Shown here in pieces: positions 1 to 13,154 of a stretch of DNA of 64,000 bases. The stretch is from Ceratotherium simum simum (taxonomy: Eukaryota > Chordata > Mammalia > Perissodactyla > Rhinocerotidae). A program made the position numbers and the translations under genes. Position 1 is the first letter of the stretch. Each line of letters opens with the position of its first letter. The notes beneath the pieces were generated by a model. That model ran no database searches. It had not been told where the DNA came from and saw only the letters and a list, made by a program, of their open reading frames with translations. The stretch covers positions 2,578,373 to 2,642,372 of the forward strand of contig NW_004454178.1 in the NCBI RefSeq assembly GCF_000283155.1, in the 5' to 3' direction.

Positions 1-639
1 CTTCTCTCTATGAAATTCCTAGTTATTTAGGTGAGGCCGGTCCCTATGATTCAGTTCTATTAAGATGGCCTGGGGAGAACTCTGCCTTGCAGAGTCTAAC
101 AGCATTTAGCTTGGAGATGGGGAAGAGAATGGTAAAACATTTTTTCTCAAAACTTTCCTTTTCAAACCCCAGGAAAAGGAACCTTGGCAGCCCTTTTGGC
201 CCTGGGCAGCTCCTCCCATCCCCATCTAGGCTTGTCAACCCCCAACAGGAGTGAGCAATACAGCACAGGCTCAGGGCTCAAGACTGCTAACACTAGCGAT
301 GAGGCTAACAGCTGAGTTTTGTTTGGGTATTGTGTCTAAATATGAAACCCATTTCCATTTCTTGTAGTTCTGAAAGGGATGACATGACTCACTATAACGG
401 AAAGGATCAAAGTGTGGTCAGCTGAGTGGAATGAGTCACCTCTGATTCTGCCTAAACCGTGGCTTAACCAATGATTAGTGTTTTATGCTTCTCAGCATTT
501 TCCAACATTTCTATAAGGAACATATAATAGAAAAAAATTCTGAGTATATTCAGAAAAGAAGTTTAAAAAAGTTGCCAATTCCCAGAAAAACCAATGACCT
601 AGGAGAATCTTTACTACTTGGAGGCTCCAAATGGACTAA

Positions 640-1480
640 TTCAATCATTTATTCACTCAATCAGCACACATTTATGACATATCTCACATGTCATATGACA
701 TATCTCTTGCCTTTGATGAGCTTACACTCTAGTGAGAAGAGACAGACATAAAAAATGAGTGCAATAAAGTGTTTACAGGTGCTTTGATAGAAATAGGAAG
801 AAGATCCAGTAAAGAATGAAGAAACAAACGCTACTGGCTGGAAGGGAGCAGGAAAGGTGTCATATGACAGGTGAGCCTTAACAGATTCTTAAGAAATTAG
901 AAAGCCTGCTCCATCATGGGGGCAAAAGTTTGAGGAAGTTTCAGGCAAAAAGAGAAATCTTCGAGATGGAGATGGACGGAGACAAGAAACACATTGACAT
1001 TTCCCAAGAACAGCAAATTGGAGGATTTGGCAGAAGCTAGATCACAACAGAACCTAGAGACAGGAAGATTGTGAGAGGCTTTGCCCACCACACCAGGGAG
1101 TTTGGTCTTTTCATTAAAGAGCATGAGCCTGAAATGCTGGGATACAATTAGGACACTATTGTATGAGTTCTGGTGAGAGGTTGATGATTTAGAAGTGGTG
1201 AAGAGGAGAAGCCATAGGACTTTAAAACTTCCCAAACACAGGATGAAGGAAAGTTCATGATCAATCCCAGGTTTCAGACTTGCAGGTTTGGCTCAATGAG
1301 GGTGTTGTCTGTTGAGTAGGAGAACATATGAATTAGATTAGAGTAGACATTAATAGGAGATTAAAAGATTAGAAAGAGGAGTCGATGAGCTCAGTTTAGA
1401 CACAATGAATATAGGTGCCTGGATGCAGTTAGATATTTAGAATTGACTTGAAGAAGACTGGGTGGCAAACTCACTCTGTG
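640..1480 (-). mobile_element. L2 LINE remnant, reverse orientation
   Basis: The order of motifs fits a reversed L2 3' region: a degraded 'sequence and age' block with 'gagcttacactctagtgagaagagac' character near 720, then gaggaagtttcaggc-like and 'ccaggtttcagacttgc'-like segments typical of the L2 untranslated part. It is old, with many differences from the consensus as I remember it. The right edge is approximate. The 112-codon minus-strand ORF at 897-1235 falls inside it and resembles no known protein. Confidence 0.5.
688..701. repeat. Perfect 14-bp palindrome with flanking direct repeat
   Basis: ATGTCATATGACAT is fully self-complementary. It overlaps a 10-bp direct repeat, GACATATCTC, at 676-685 and 697-706. 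This may be chance in AT-rich sequence. Confidence 0.8.
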
Positions 1481-2337
1481 AAGACATCCATTTCTCTACT
1501 ATTGCGCAAGGGTAATATTGAACACAATTAATCCAGCATGGCAAGGCAAAGAACCATCAGAATAGATGCTGTCACAGCACTAGAATGTGACCTTAGCTGC
1601 CTCCTGCTGTGTCACTTATTTCCCTTTAATTGGTGGGTTTCGGAATACACAGATGGAGGTGCCAGGCAGCTAGAGCATGACAGTAGTGAGAGTATGTATT
1701 TGGGGTCTTTGAGGTCATGACTGTGAACTAACTGGTATGAAAAATGGTTCAATATTTCCGCCACCATATGGCCATATCTGTAGGTAACACATTAATTTTC
1801 AGCCCTACTCTTTGGATCTCTTTTGTGTTTTTATTTTGACTTTATTTCCCTCTTAATTACTTAGTAAAAATTATTAAGGGGAAATGAAACTAAATAAGAG
1901 AGAAATGAGGCTTTCCTGAACTGCAGTCAGAGTGTATAGGATTATTGCATCTTGAGGGGACAGATTGGGTGGTAGAAGCAAGAACTAGTGGCTCTGAAAC
2001 ATATCAAGTAGAGAATCTTAGAGTAACAGGAAAGTGGTCAGCTCTGATCATTGATGATTTCCTATTTAGGCTGTTACCTCTCAGGCACAGGCAGAGACTG
2101 GATTTGCTCCTTCAATGTAGCCAACTCTCTTTCATCACCAAGTTCTGGATCTCACCACTATCCTCACTGTGCTTCTGAGGAAAAACATTTTAGAATGTTG
2201 CTCCTCCACTGGAAAAAGCTATTCACTTATGAATAGGAAAGCAACAAATAAATAAGAATTTCTCCCCTGTACCCATTTAAAATTTTTTTGATGTTTTCCA
2301 TAACTTATTGGAAGAGACAATGCATTAGAATGAAGGC

Positions 2338-2480
2338 CGATTGTACTGAGACCCAATAAACTTTGGTTCTAGCACCAAATCTATAGTTTCTAATCATAAA
2401 AATAGATTAAATATCCTTATCTGTGAAATAAGGATAGTCATACCTGCTTGGCTAATTTTTATAAGATTACTAATGAAATA
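2338..2480 (+). mobile_element. Degraded MIR SINE
   Basis: The order of motifs is that of a sense MIR: 'cttatctgtgaaataaggat' corresponds to the 'catctgtaaaatggggat' core, followed by 'agtcatacctgc' for 'agtacctacc', then 'ataagattactaatgaaataa'. It is highly diverged and its edges are approximate. Confidence 0.5.
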
Positions 2481-3239
2481 ATAAGGGATGTCTTTCCGTT
2501 TTGCCCCTCAACGACTTGCCTATATGGACTATTCACTTGGCTGCCTTGGGTTCCCATTTTATCATCTAAAAACAAGGATTTTTTTCCAAGATAGTTTCTT
2601 GTATCTTTTCTAAATCTAGCATTCTGCAATGGTACAAACTGGAAAGATAACATTTTATGGGTGATTGCTGGTGGCTAGATATCTTTTTTTTTTTGCATTT
2701 TTCTCCCATGGTCCTTGGCCCTTGTAAAATGTAGGCACACCTCATCTAAATGAAGAGAGCTGTGTCTCTGATATTTATGCTATTGCCTGGCTAGCAAAAT
2801 ACTAAATTCGTATGAATTACAAGAAATGAAATCACTGTGCTTACATAAATTACAAAAAAATCCAAGTCATGCATCATAGAGACATTTGCAAGCTGTTTGT
2901 ACTTTTGAAATCCAGAAAATTAATTGCCATTCCCAGCAAGGTAAATAATGATACAAAATAGAGTAGGTGGATTTTATTTTTGCTCTCTCCTCTGTTGATA
3001 ATCACAGAGAAATGTGAGATGATAGCTTCCTTTTATATTCAAGCAGCCTCTCAAATCCTCCCTTCTCTAAATAAGTTGTCCTTTAGATATTCATCATTTC
3101 ACTGTCACTCAATTCCTTCATTTCTTCCTGGTATAGTTGTACACATCTAATTATTGCCCTCACTAATAAGTATACCTTTTATTCTCCGCATCTCTTAATA
3201 TTCATGTGTTTCTCTTATAACTTCTCTTATTGAATAGTA

Positions 3240-3432
3240 TTTGAATATGGGCTAAGGGCATGAGGTTTAGAGTGAAAGTACATAATTTCTAGGTGTCTCA
3301 GTTTTCCAAATCTATAAAACAGGCGTAAAAATTCTTCCTACCTCACAGGACTGGTATAAGAATTAAATAAAATAGTCCACAGAGAGACTTGTACTCAATA
3401 AGAACTCAATAAATGTTAGCTAGTTATTATTC
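3240..3432 (+). mobile_element. MIR SINE
   Basis: This is a sense MIR. In order it has 'gtctcagttttccaaatctataaaacaggcgt', 'ttcctacctcacaggactggtataagaattaaataaaa' and the 3' end 'actcaataaatgttagctagttatt'. These match the MIR core and tail. Confidence 0.82.
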
Positions 3433-5477
3433 TACCACAAAAATAAGATCGATTCATTAAGTTAGTCATTGAATTTTGTGTCCCCTTGAAAACACCACTA
3501 GGTCAGGGAATTTAGAGAAGAGTTATCGTGACTCTCTGTAAAGGGGGTTAACTTACAGGTGACTTGCCTACCTATATCAGGTTGTAGAGAGTTTTCAAGT
3601 GTATTCTTTGTCTGAGGTTGTTGGTATAATATAAACTCCAAAAGGTTAAAAAATTGACCATAATTATGGAATCAATTTTAAAGAATTTTTGTCAGGCTTA
3701 CATTTTTTAATACAAGTAGAATGTTAATATGGGTTCACCAAATATTAGCTAATTTGATTGTTCATTTTGTTATTAATTTACCCTTGGGAAACTCCCATAT
3801 TCCTTAAAACATTAGTCTTCAGCCAGCTCTCCTCTCCTCCCCTTCAAGGGAAAGTTTTACTTTCCTCCCGTCCAACTCCCAGTCCTGATGATATCAGTAG
3901 GGATTTGGAAATAGGTGCAGACCCCAGCATCTTCACACTTCCCTAAACTGTCTGCACTGAATGGAGCTGAACTGGTTTGAATCAGCAAAGTTATTTCTCA
4001 GGGGCTCTGTCCAAACATCTTTGTTGTGAATAATGCCAAGCTATGTGGAAGAATGCTGTGCACTCTAGACCAGTGGAGCGCAGAAAAGGGTGCTGATTGT
4101 TTGCATGTAAATTTAGAAACAGTTTTAATATTGTAACATTTTTATCTTTATTGTATAAATAATTTTGCATTATTTTTATGTAATTTTAACCCATCAGTTG
4201 GGTTATGTGGTCCTATTTTAATAGTAAAATATCTTCCTTATGAGTTCTACGGCTTAGATTGTATGGCTTATTTAGTGTGTAATAATTTAATTAACTAACA
4301 TCAAAATAAGTAGGTTTCAAACCTTGCTTTTCAATCAGGCTGTCTGCTTTACAAGACCCTTTTAAAGCAAGGAGGATATCTCACAACTGGAAACGTAAAA
4401 TGGAAGACAAGAGTCAGATGTGACCTTTTTGATCAAGACGAAGGAGAATGCTTAATTAACCAACAATACAAAAAAGGAATTTAGAAGACATATACTTTGA
4501 ACATAGAAAGCACAAAAGAGCAGTGCAGTAGGAGCTCACAAAGAATAAGAGAGATTGAAAATTTGGCCACTTATTAAACCTAATATGCAAAATTATTTCT
4601 AGAAGAGGAAACTTTAGAACAAGGCCTTTGTTTCTCTTAAAAAAAAAAAAGATTTTTCTTCTTTCAAAGGAAGATTAAAATAAATAGGGCAGGTATGGTT
4701 TCTATCCAAAACTGACCACACAATCATCTGCCTTCCTGAATATTACCACATCTGCATAGAGTGCACAGAAGATATTCTGAATTAAGGAAGGGTCCATTTC
4801 AGGATGTCTTATTTGAAATTGCCCCCTTGTATAACATAACAATTAAACTTAGGAGAAATGAAGCCCCACTCAAGGTAAATCATAAGAAGTTCAGTAAAGA
4901 GTAATTACTGAAAAATAAATAAAACATTAGCTATAGAAGAACACCAATGTGAAAAATCAGGCAGGCATTAGGAAAAGATGGGATCAAGGATGGACTGTTA
5001 TCCAAAGAAAACCTATCTCTCTTTCCCTCAACTAGTCCAATCTGCTTCTAACCACACTACTGTCTATATTTGTAATTCAGAGTATCAAGTACTTGTACTA
5101 GTTGATTGGCTACAACCAGTTAATATAGACAATTGGCTGTGGAGTTCTCTTTTCCGTTTAAATGTGTAGATCGCATTGACATAGCTGTATGGCGCGCATA
5201 ATTAAGGCCTTCCCCAACCTCCTCCACTGCCATGGGTACGAAAGACTTTCCATCTTGGAGCACATGGCTACTGAAGTCACACTGCTGCTATTGCAGGAGG
5301 GAACCAGCAGAATTTCTGAATCGTAGTTTAAACTTTCTCAGAAATTAAAATGAAAAGGTATATTCTAAATTTCAGACAAATAGAACTGAAAGAAATGTTG
5401 AAAGGTCACTGAATTCAGAAGTTACAAATTCACAAAATAAAAAAGTTGACCATAAATTAAAAGGAGGCTAACAAATA

Positions 5478-5525
5478 TATATATAAATATATATATTTAT
5501 ATAAGATATAAATATCTTATATTTA
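5478..5525. repeat. (AT)n-rich simple repeat
   Basis: A run of ATATAT and AAATATAT units ends in a near-palindromic TATAAGATATAAATATCTTATA. It is low complexity and likely variable in length. Confidence 0.85.
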
Positions 5526-6009
5526 TCAATCATATTTTAAATCCTGGTTTAGCTGTACTCAAAATACAAAACTATTCTCATCCAAGAGAGCTGTATTGAC
5601 CACTTGAGCACTGAAGGCAGCTTGCTTGCTCCGTGCCTGTGTATATCACCTAGTTTGGTGCTGATAAAAAGAAATGAAAGTGATTCTCCTAAGGCCTCAT
5701 GGATCAGCCCTACCTCTTCCACTTAAAGAGGTGAACGAAGCCTTTAATACACTGCTGCCTCAGGTCACACCTACTCTTCTACTTGTCTGAATTAATTTCC
5801 AATTGGATTATGTTTAGAAAAGATGTGACAATCAACCAGAAAGATGGGCCGTTAGCTTTGGAAATTTTATTTTGAAAGGTTATGCAATGTTCTTCAGCAA
5901 TAAATTTGTTGGTAAAGCCCATCCCTGGAATTCAAAAGGAATGAATTTTGTTTTTGTTTCATACTTTTTGTTTTTGTTTTTCAAGATTTTATCAGAAGGT
6001 ACCATTTTT

Positions 6010-6280
6010 TTGTGAGTGTGTGTGAGGAAGATCAGCCCTGAGCTAACATCCATGCTAATCCTCCTATTTTGCTAAGGAAGACCGGCTCTGAGCTAACATC
6101 TATTGCCAATCCTCCTCCTTTGTTTCCCCAAAGCCCCAGTAGATAGTTGTATGTCATAGTTGCACATCCTTCTAGTTGCTGTATGTGGAGAAATGGTGTG
6201 TTGGTGCGCGCCTGGGGTTCCGAACCCGGCCACCAGTAGTGGAGCGCACGCACTTAACGGCTAAGCCATGGGGCCAGCCC
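6010..6280 (-). mobile_element. ERE-type tRNA-derived SINE, reverse orientation
   Basis: It reads 'gtgaggaagatcagccctgagctaacatc' on the left, the repeated 'ctgagctaacatc' module, 'ccccagtagatagttgtatgtcatagttgc', and a tRNA-like head at the right ending 'cttaacggctaagccatggggccagccc'. The A and B box equivalents are in the head. A perfect 16-bp target-site duplication, AGAAGGTACCATTTTT, flanks it at 5994-6009 and 6281-6296. The perfect duplication indicates a fairly recent L1-mediated insertion. The family is typical of horses. Confidence 0.93.
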
Positions 6281-6439
6281 AGAAGGTACCATTTTTAACA
6301 GTAGGGGGTAATTCCACTGAAATTTCCTTTAAGTCCAGGGAACTCTATTTTAAGAAATATTTATATTCTTTCCATATTGTTATGCATAATGTCTATAATA
6401 AGGATAAAGGAAGAAGGGACATTGAATAGAGAGATTATC

Positions 6440-6660
6440 TAGTATATGTGTTGGCAAATATGATCCTTAGGTCAAATCTAGCCTGTGCCGTGTTTTTGTA
6501 CCACCTACAAGCCAAGAATGATTTTTCACATTTTTAAAACGATGTTAAAAAAAAAAAAGAAGAATATGTGACAGAGACTAGAGACCATATATGGACCACA
6601 AAGCCTAAGATACTTAACATCTGGCCTTCTACCCTAAAAGTTGCCAACTCTTAGTCTAGA
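6440..6660. mobile_element. hAT-type non-autonomous DNA transposon (Charlie/MER5-like)
   Basis: Left end 'gttggcaaatatgatcc' and right end 'ctggccttctaccctaaaagttgcc' form degraded inverted ends like the 'GGCAAACT...AGTTTGCC' ends of common mammalian hAT MITEs. The interior has an A-run followed by 'agaatatgtgacagagact' and 'tggaccacaaagcctaa', which I recall from this group. The exact subfamily is uncertain. Confidence 0.6.
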
Positions 6661-6906
6661 AGGATAAAGTGATAAGGAGTATTTATCAACTCGTTTCTTG
6701 GCTGTAAGATGTATTAATTATCCTAGTGTAGTAAAGTGAAAAATTGTGGATATGTGTAAGAAAGATAAGAGAATAATAAACAACCCTGGACATTATAAAT
6801 CATGGCTTTAATTAAAAGGAAACTGCAATGTATATAGCAGTTAGAGATAACCTAGGAGGAAAAAGGAGCCATGCTAAACATTCCATCGTCATTATACTAG
6901 ATTATA

Positions 6907-6985
6907 TCAATGGTGATGTTCACAGACAGAAGGTGATACCCACAATCAAATGGCGATGTCCACAGACAGGACGTGAGACACTTTT
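6907..6985 (+). repeat. Diverged tandem duplication, about 39 bp x 2
   Basis: 'tcaatggtgatgttcacagacag' near 6907 recurs as 'tcaaatggcgatgtccacagacag' near 6945, each followed by an 'aggtga/acgtga' block. The unit lengths are approximate. Confidence 0.7.
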
Positions 6986-7129
6986 ATGTATCAAATTGAA
7001 CAAAAAGATCAGGAAATTATAATTAAAAAAATAGGAAGAGAAAAGATATCTAAACTCCAAAAGGTACAATGACAGGTACTTCTATTACTCAAAATCCTTT
7101 ATAGTGTCCAATCTTATATTTTAAAATAA

Positions 7130-7600
7130 GAAATGACCCAAGCAAAACAGTACATAGAGTAAAAAGTTACTCTTTCTTTACCCTTCCAAAATACTTGCCA
7201 CTCCTTAGAGTTAGCACTGTTAATAATTTTTAGGTTATATGTCCTCCTACATCTTTTTCTATGCATTTATTTATTAATGCAAATAGACATATATATTACA
7301 TCAGTTGCTAGTTTTTATTTTACACAAAATTTTTTATGTTACATAAATATATCATATAGATTTTTCAGTATCTTCCTTTTTCATGTTGTATATGATTCCA
7401 AAGTCTTACAGATCTTTCCATATTAGTAACATACAGGTGTACTCCATTATTTTTAATTGTTTCAAAAGTTCCCTAGGTATGTACCATAATTATTTTCCTC
7501 TCTTTTAGATATTTCCTCTCTTTTAGACATATAGCTAGTTTACTATTTTGCTATTATGAATAACGTACAATTTTTTGCCAACGACTTCATTGTACCTCAG
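7130..7600 (-). mobile_element. L1 3' fragment, reverse orientation
   Basis: 'cattatttttaattg', 'atgtaccataattattt' and 'ttttgctattatgaataacg' occur in the order seen in a reversed, old (L1M) LINE-1 3' end. The edges are approximate. The 18-bp tandem duplication at 7494-7529 is inside it. Confidence 0.55.
7494..7529 (+). repeat. 18-bp tandem duplication
   Basis: TTTCCTCTCTTTTAGATA is followed directly by TTTCCTCTCTTTTAGACA, differing at two positions near the end. Confidence 0.88.
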
Positions 7601-9684
7601 GCTCAGTTGTCACTTCCAAATGCCTGTTTGCAAAGATAGTTTATTTTATCATTATTCTTAGGCACTTTTCCTACCAGAGCTCTTATTTCTTTAAAAATTG
7701 GATAATCATAATCATTACATTATTTTAAAGTTGGATTTGGGGAAGGAAAAACCATTTGGCAAATATTGAGTGATCTATTTGAACATATATGGGTATTGAT
7801 AGACAAAGATCCAGAATTATCCAGATATGTGATCTTCTGCCTCAGAAAATGGTGTGCTCCTTGTCATTAGAAATATCTAAATATGGACTAGACAACCTAT
7901 TTATAGAGCCATTTCAGAGGAGATAAATTACTCAATGAGTGGTGAATTGAGATTACTTTTAGGGTCTTCCCAACCTTGAGGTATTTTAAAATTTTTAAAA
8001 GTTGGGACCAATTGTTTGCAGTACATGACTATTTGCATTTTATTTTAAATTCATCCATAAATGATAAAATAACGATGGGCTAAAAACATGGGCTGAATCT
8101 TTGGTCAAAAATGTGATAAAAACTATTTGACAAACGCAGTAAATCTGGCTAAATATCTTTGTGCTCTTGATTAGTAAAGAGTAGAAAGTTCTCAGATGAT
8201 TGACTTTTCTATGATTTCATGTAAACTGCAATTAGATATCAATAGTGCACTCCCATAACTATTGCTGCAACGTGACTAATTATTCATTATTGTTGAAAAT
8301 GCAGCTGCAGAATTATTTGCTATGATTTATTGTCATCTGTCCTTAGCAAATAATCCTTTCAGTTTTAAATCCTTCTCAAAGTAAGAATTCCTTGTTGTCA
8401 GCTGTTATCATAAAAATAATTATTTACCCTTAATCTTTCCTGTGGTAAATGTGCTGGTTGAGTAATGCAGGCTGGGCTTCCTACCTTTCCTCGTAGCACT
8501 CAGACATAATTCAAAGGTATACTAATGACTTGGAATAATAGAGAAGTGGGCATTCTGCATGTTAATAAATGGCAGGGTCGACTCAGCAGAAAGCAGATTT
8601 TATTTTTCTCATCTTCTCTAAAAGGTCTTGCTATTCTTAAACTAGGAAGAGCGCTCTCTTCAAGAATCTCTTTTGGATATTAACTTTGGAAATTGTCCAC
8701 ACAAAATTATATAACCTCTCCATCCTCTTCTAGGGCATTGTTACATGTTGACCTCTGGTGATAATCATCATGACGTGGAATGGCCAGTGGCTACTATGTC
8801 TTTGACATTTATTATATTATCTTTAGTGGTCTTTTTAACGCAGTCATAAGCGATGCTGCTTTGTAACAGTAGTAATATTAATTGCTACCATTATCTTGCC
8901 TCTCACACTAAATTTTGGGTCAAATGATTGGTATAAGTCTAAATGAGCAGTCAGGGATGGAAAAGACAAAGGAGGAGGCGGAAAATACACGGCTAGTCTG
9001 AATCCTGCTGCATACTGAGAGGTAATTTACACAAATAGGCTAGACGAAAACAGATGGGAAGAGGGGAGAGGGAGAGAGTTGACTAATAACACCTGACTGC
9101 CAAATGACCCTGTGGGTTTGAACGCTGGCAGGACACCTAACACTGTGCCAGCAGCCACTTGGCACTGCCCCCTTCTCACTCACATTTCATTTAACAAGCT
9201 AACCTTGGTCTTTCTATTGTTACCATCGCTAGGGAAATTCATATAGTATCTAATCATGACCCAGAAAAGACACATTCTAACTCGGCGCTCTCTTCTTTTA
9301 GAAGCTCTGTGTTACCGAACTGTTAAGGAGTTTATTGTTATAGTAGCCTTTGTTTCCAACAGAGAAAATTGGATACATTTGTTCTTTTAAGAGCCTCTTT
9401 TGTAAACCTATAGTATGTGGCATCTTTTGTAGCTTAATAAGAGCTGTGGTGAAAAAGAAGAAATTATTTATTCTGAGAATGTGACTATATTATTAAATAC
9501 TTTGCTTACGGTAAAATATCTTTGATTCTGACAGGTGAGGAGTTCCTAGAACTATGTATAATGGACTTCTATTCTTTTATAAAGGAGTATAAAGGACTCC
9601 ATCTCCTATTCTTTTTCTTACTTTTAACTTTTAATCTCTTTTCAACTACCAAATTACTATTCATGGATGTATACTGGAATACAC

Positions 9685-9835
9685 CCTGAGCTTGGAATCA
9701 AGAATATTAGGTACCAGCATTGGTTATATTACAAACTAGAGAAGTGAGCTAAAAACTAATTTGGTGTCCCTGTGCTTAAAGTTTTCCTATCTCTAACAAA
9801 GGAATAATGTATTCTTTCTAGTGTGTTGTGAAAAC
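9685..9835 (+). mobile_element. Degraded MIR SINE
   Basis: 'gagcttggaatcaagaatattaggtacc', 'gtgagctaaaaactaatttggtgtccctgtgcttaaa' and 'gttttcctatctctaacaaaggaataatgtattctttctag' follow the order of a sense MIR. It is strongly diverged. Confidence 0.55.
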
Positions 9836-12049
9836 CATAACGAGAAAAAATATGTATGTGTATAGAGAGTATAAAATCTAGATTCCTAAGCTCATATGGA
9901 TATGTCTAGAGTGCAGAAGTTCCTAGCCAATTAAAAAATTAATACAACATATTTGAAACCTTTTATATTAGCTAAGAAGCCTTAGTGTTGATAGTAATTA
10001 TGATATTATATACATTTATAAGCAGCATTTATAGATCTTAAAAGGCCTACACATGTTCTCAAAGACATATTATCCCTCATTTTTTATCTTTAAGGAACTG
10101 CAAGATTACATTGGAAAAACTGACTGGGAATACAGACCAAGGCCTAGGCCATACTTAATATTTCTAAACTATGCAATGTTATATGACCATTACTATTGTC
10201 ATCTGAAAAGGGAGTCTCCAGCCCTACACTCTTCTGGCCCTAATACCTCAGAGAAGGGATTAACATGAACCCCAAGAGAAAAGGAGCTGCATTCTAGAAT
10301 TTTAAAATTTTCAAGGTGACAGGAAACTTTTAGAAACAAATCTGTTCAACTTGATGATAAAATTACTCTGCCTTCCACGCTCCTATCATTTCCCACATTT
10401 CCCATGTCTGAGTCTAAAATGGACTCATAAAAATGGACTCATATAAAAAAATATCTATTGTAATTTATTTTGTCAAAACTGATGGAAAGAGGCCATTGGG
10501 TATGGAAACAAACAAACAAACCCTAGATTGTGAAAGCTGAGGTCTCCTCCAGTCGGGCAGTGGACCTTCCATGTGCTAGCACTTGGGAAGAGGCAGGTCC
10601 CAAGACATGACAAACATAATTTGGAAGGAAAGCCTTGGAAAAGTCTTACTCTCTGGGTCCTGGAGTCCAAGATGCGTGAGAAACGGCTGACCAGTGTGGG
10701 AAGATTGGAAGTTCCGGGACAGCCAGAGTGAGAGTCCCGATGGAAAGGGAGGAAAGCATATGATCAGTGGAGATGGTTGTAGAACTCTTGAAGATAAGAA
10801 AGAAGTAGAGGATAAGGAAATCAAAGAGAAGCAAGCCATCAAAGAATGGGAGAAATAAAGAACTAATCACCCTCTCTCTCTCCACCCTTCTCCCAACCAA
10901 GTAAGGTAGAGCAGAAAGCAAATCTCTGTTATGATGCTTTTAATGTTAAGGAGAAAGTTTTTCTTCACTTCACGTTCGTAGCAATACTAACTTTATTAAA
11001 TTCTAAAGATGAGATACTGTAAAACGTACACACTTAAAGTAAGAGTGAAATTTTTTTTTTTTTAATTTTTTGGTTTGTACTCACCTCTGCTTACCAAGAG
11101 CCTGACATTTTCAAGGGCTTCACCATTTTATCAATTAGTCCAACGGTAAAGATATTATGTTCTTTTCCATCTACTACAATGGTTTATGAAAATGTTTATC
11201 AACAGAACAAAGAGTAAAATATATAATTTCTGTAAGATGTCAAGCTCCATTTGTTTGGAAATTCCTTTAATTAGTTGAAATTTCTCAAAAGAGTGAAAAA
11301 GATTTCCTCTTAAAAATTTTTAAAGGGCAGAGTATCTTAAACCCATATAGTTTTGCAATGATAGAGACAGGAACATAAGATAATTTTGAAAGCATTTCTT
11401 AGAGGTATAAACTGTTAAATTGTCCACTGTCTTAAGTCAGGCCCCTCATTTTTAATAACATTTTCTTCAAAAGGAAAGCTTTAGATTTCCGGCTGCTTTT
11501 ATGTTACTATAACATCCAGTCAGGAAAAAAAGAGAAGGTGGTTGAAATATAGCTTCCAAATATAACATTAAAGTCCAATTCAACATTAAAAATACTTTAG
11601 TGAATTTCAAATTTATACCTGCACCACATAAAATACAGGCTGAATTGAGTTACAGGCCTTAATAAAAGTAATGGAATAGAAGTCAAGATTGAAGTTCATT
11701 ACATATTTTATCGATGTGTAGTGGGTTATAATACAAAGGCAACTTCTGTGTGAACTTCCTTAATTTTCTTTTTCTCTAATTCCCAAGGACAATTTTTTAA
11801 AAAATCTTCTTTAAAATGGGAGATTTTATAGGTGCACTTGCATTAGGAAATTACCATTATCTTTCAAAATATAATTTGAGAAATTTAAGTGAAAATAAAT
11901 GAAGAATCTGCGTAACAGATATAAATTCAGGTAGACTCAGAAGCATCCAATAATAGGTATCCATACTGGTTTATTGCTTATTGTTCACTGTAACAAAAAT
12001 AATTATGGAACTTTTAGTCATTTAGTATTCTTTAAAACATATAATCAGA

Positions 12050-12960
12050 TCATAGCATCTTAAATTTGAAAGGTGCCTTGAAGATAATCCAGTGCCCCCT
12101 TTTCCTACTCTATGCACCCTTCCCCAATACCTCAGGCAGGAGATAAACTAGACTTTACCTGACTACTCCCATTGACAGAGACATCATGACTTTATGAAGC
12201 ATAGCTTTCCATTTTTACATGAATCCAAATATTCAGTGTACCTTCCTTATATGATAAGAAGTCAAATCTGCCTTCCTGTAATTTCTGCCGTGGGCCTTTT
12301 TTCTCCCCAATTTTGGATGACAAAATAATTCTACTCTTTTTCCAAGTTACATCTCTTCAAAATTTTAAAGACAATTATTGGATCCCTTATTGGGGGTCTC
12401 TTTCCTAGGCATAAAATTCCCCAGATGTTTCTTAAACAGTATGATTCTCTGACCGTTCACCAGTCTAGTTTCTCTTGTCTTGATTTCGTTATGCCTAAAT
12501 TTGACCCGGCAATAAGCATAGTATTATATATGCAATCTGTACAACAAGATCAGCACACCCTCGTATTCTGGACATTATATACCTGTTAAGGAGGCCAAAC
12601 GTGAATTAGTATCTTGGAGTACCACAATAAGGTGCTCCTATCAAAAGATTCTTAATCTGGGGTTTTAGAATTTACGGGGTACATGGATGTGATATCCAGA
12701 AAATCTATGATCCCTGTGTATTTAGTGTGAATATGAATTTGTGTCTGCTGTAGGGCAGAAAGCATATAACTCCTATTGGATTATTTTATGAGTTTGTAAC
12801 TCCCGTGCCGTTCAGAACCATGGTCTCTTTGGTACACGTTACTATTTAACTGTTTCTCTTCATCTTGACTGTGTGCCCTGACTATATGAAACAAAGTAGA
12901 GGAATCTGAATTTTACTCATATTTATCATCCTACTAACTCCAGATACATGGAACACTTGA
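12050..12960. mobile_element. L3/CR1-type LINE remnant
   Basis: Several phrases fit the mammalian L3 (CR1) consensus as I recall it: 'cttccttatatgataagaagtcaaatctgccttcctgtaattt', 'acatctcttcaaaattttaaagacaattattggatccc', 'cctaggcataaaattccccag' and 'tctctgaccgttcaccagtc'. This is a very old family. It may extend further right. There is no ORF. Confidence 0.55.
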
Positions 12961-13132
12961 TTTCGTCCTCTAAAAAGTTATCAATGCCTGCCAGCTTTAT
13001 CTAATTTAAAGCATAACTCATATCTTCATCCCTGTAATCAATAAACATTTGACCTAACAGGGCTGAGAATAAAATTCTCTAAAATACTATTAGAGTTACC
13101 CAAGCTGATGCTGGTATATTAATCAAAGCTAT

Positions 13133-13154
13133 TCGGTAAGATTATTCTTACCGA
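13133..13154. repeat. Perfect short hairpin, 9-bp arms and 4-nt loop
   Basis: TCGGTAAGA, then TTAT, then TCTTACCGA. The arms are perfect and contain a CpG at each end. No terminator or known RNA is implied, because there is no RNA gene here. Confidence 0.85.

Noticed and set aside
897..1235. 112-codon minus-strand ORF
   Set aside because: It lies in an L2-like remnant and shows no protein similarity.
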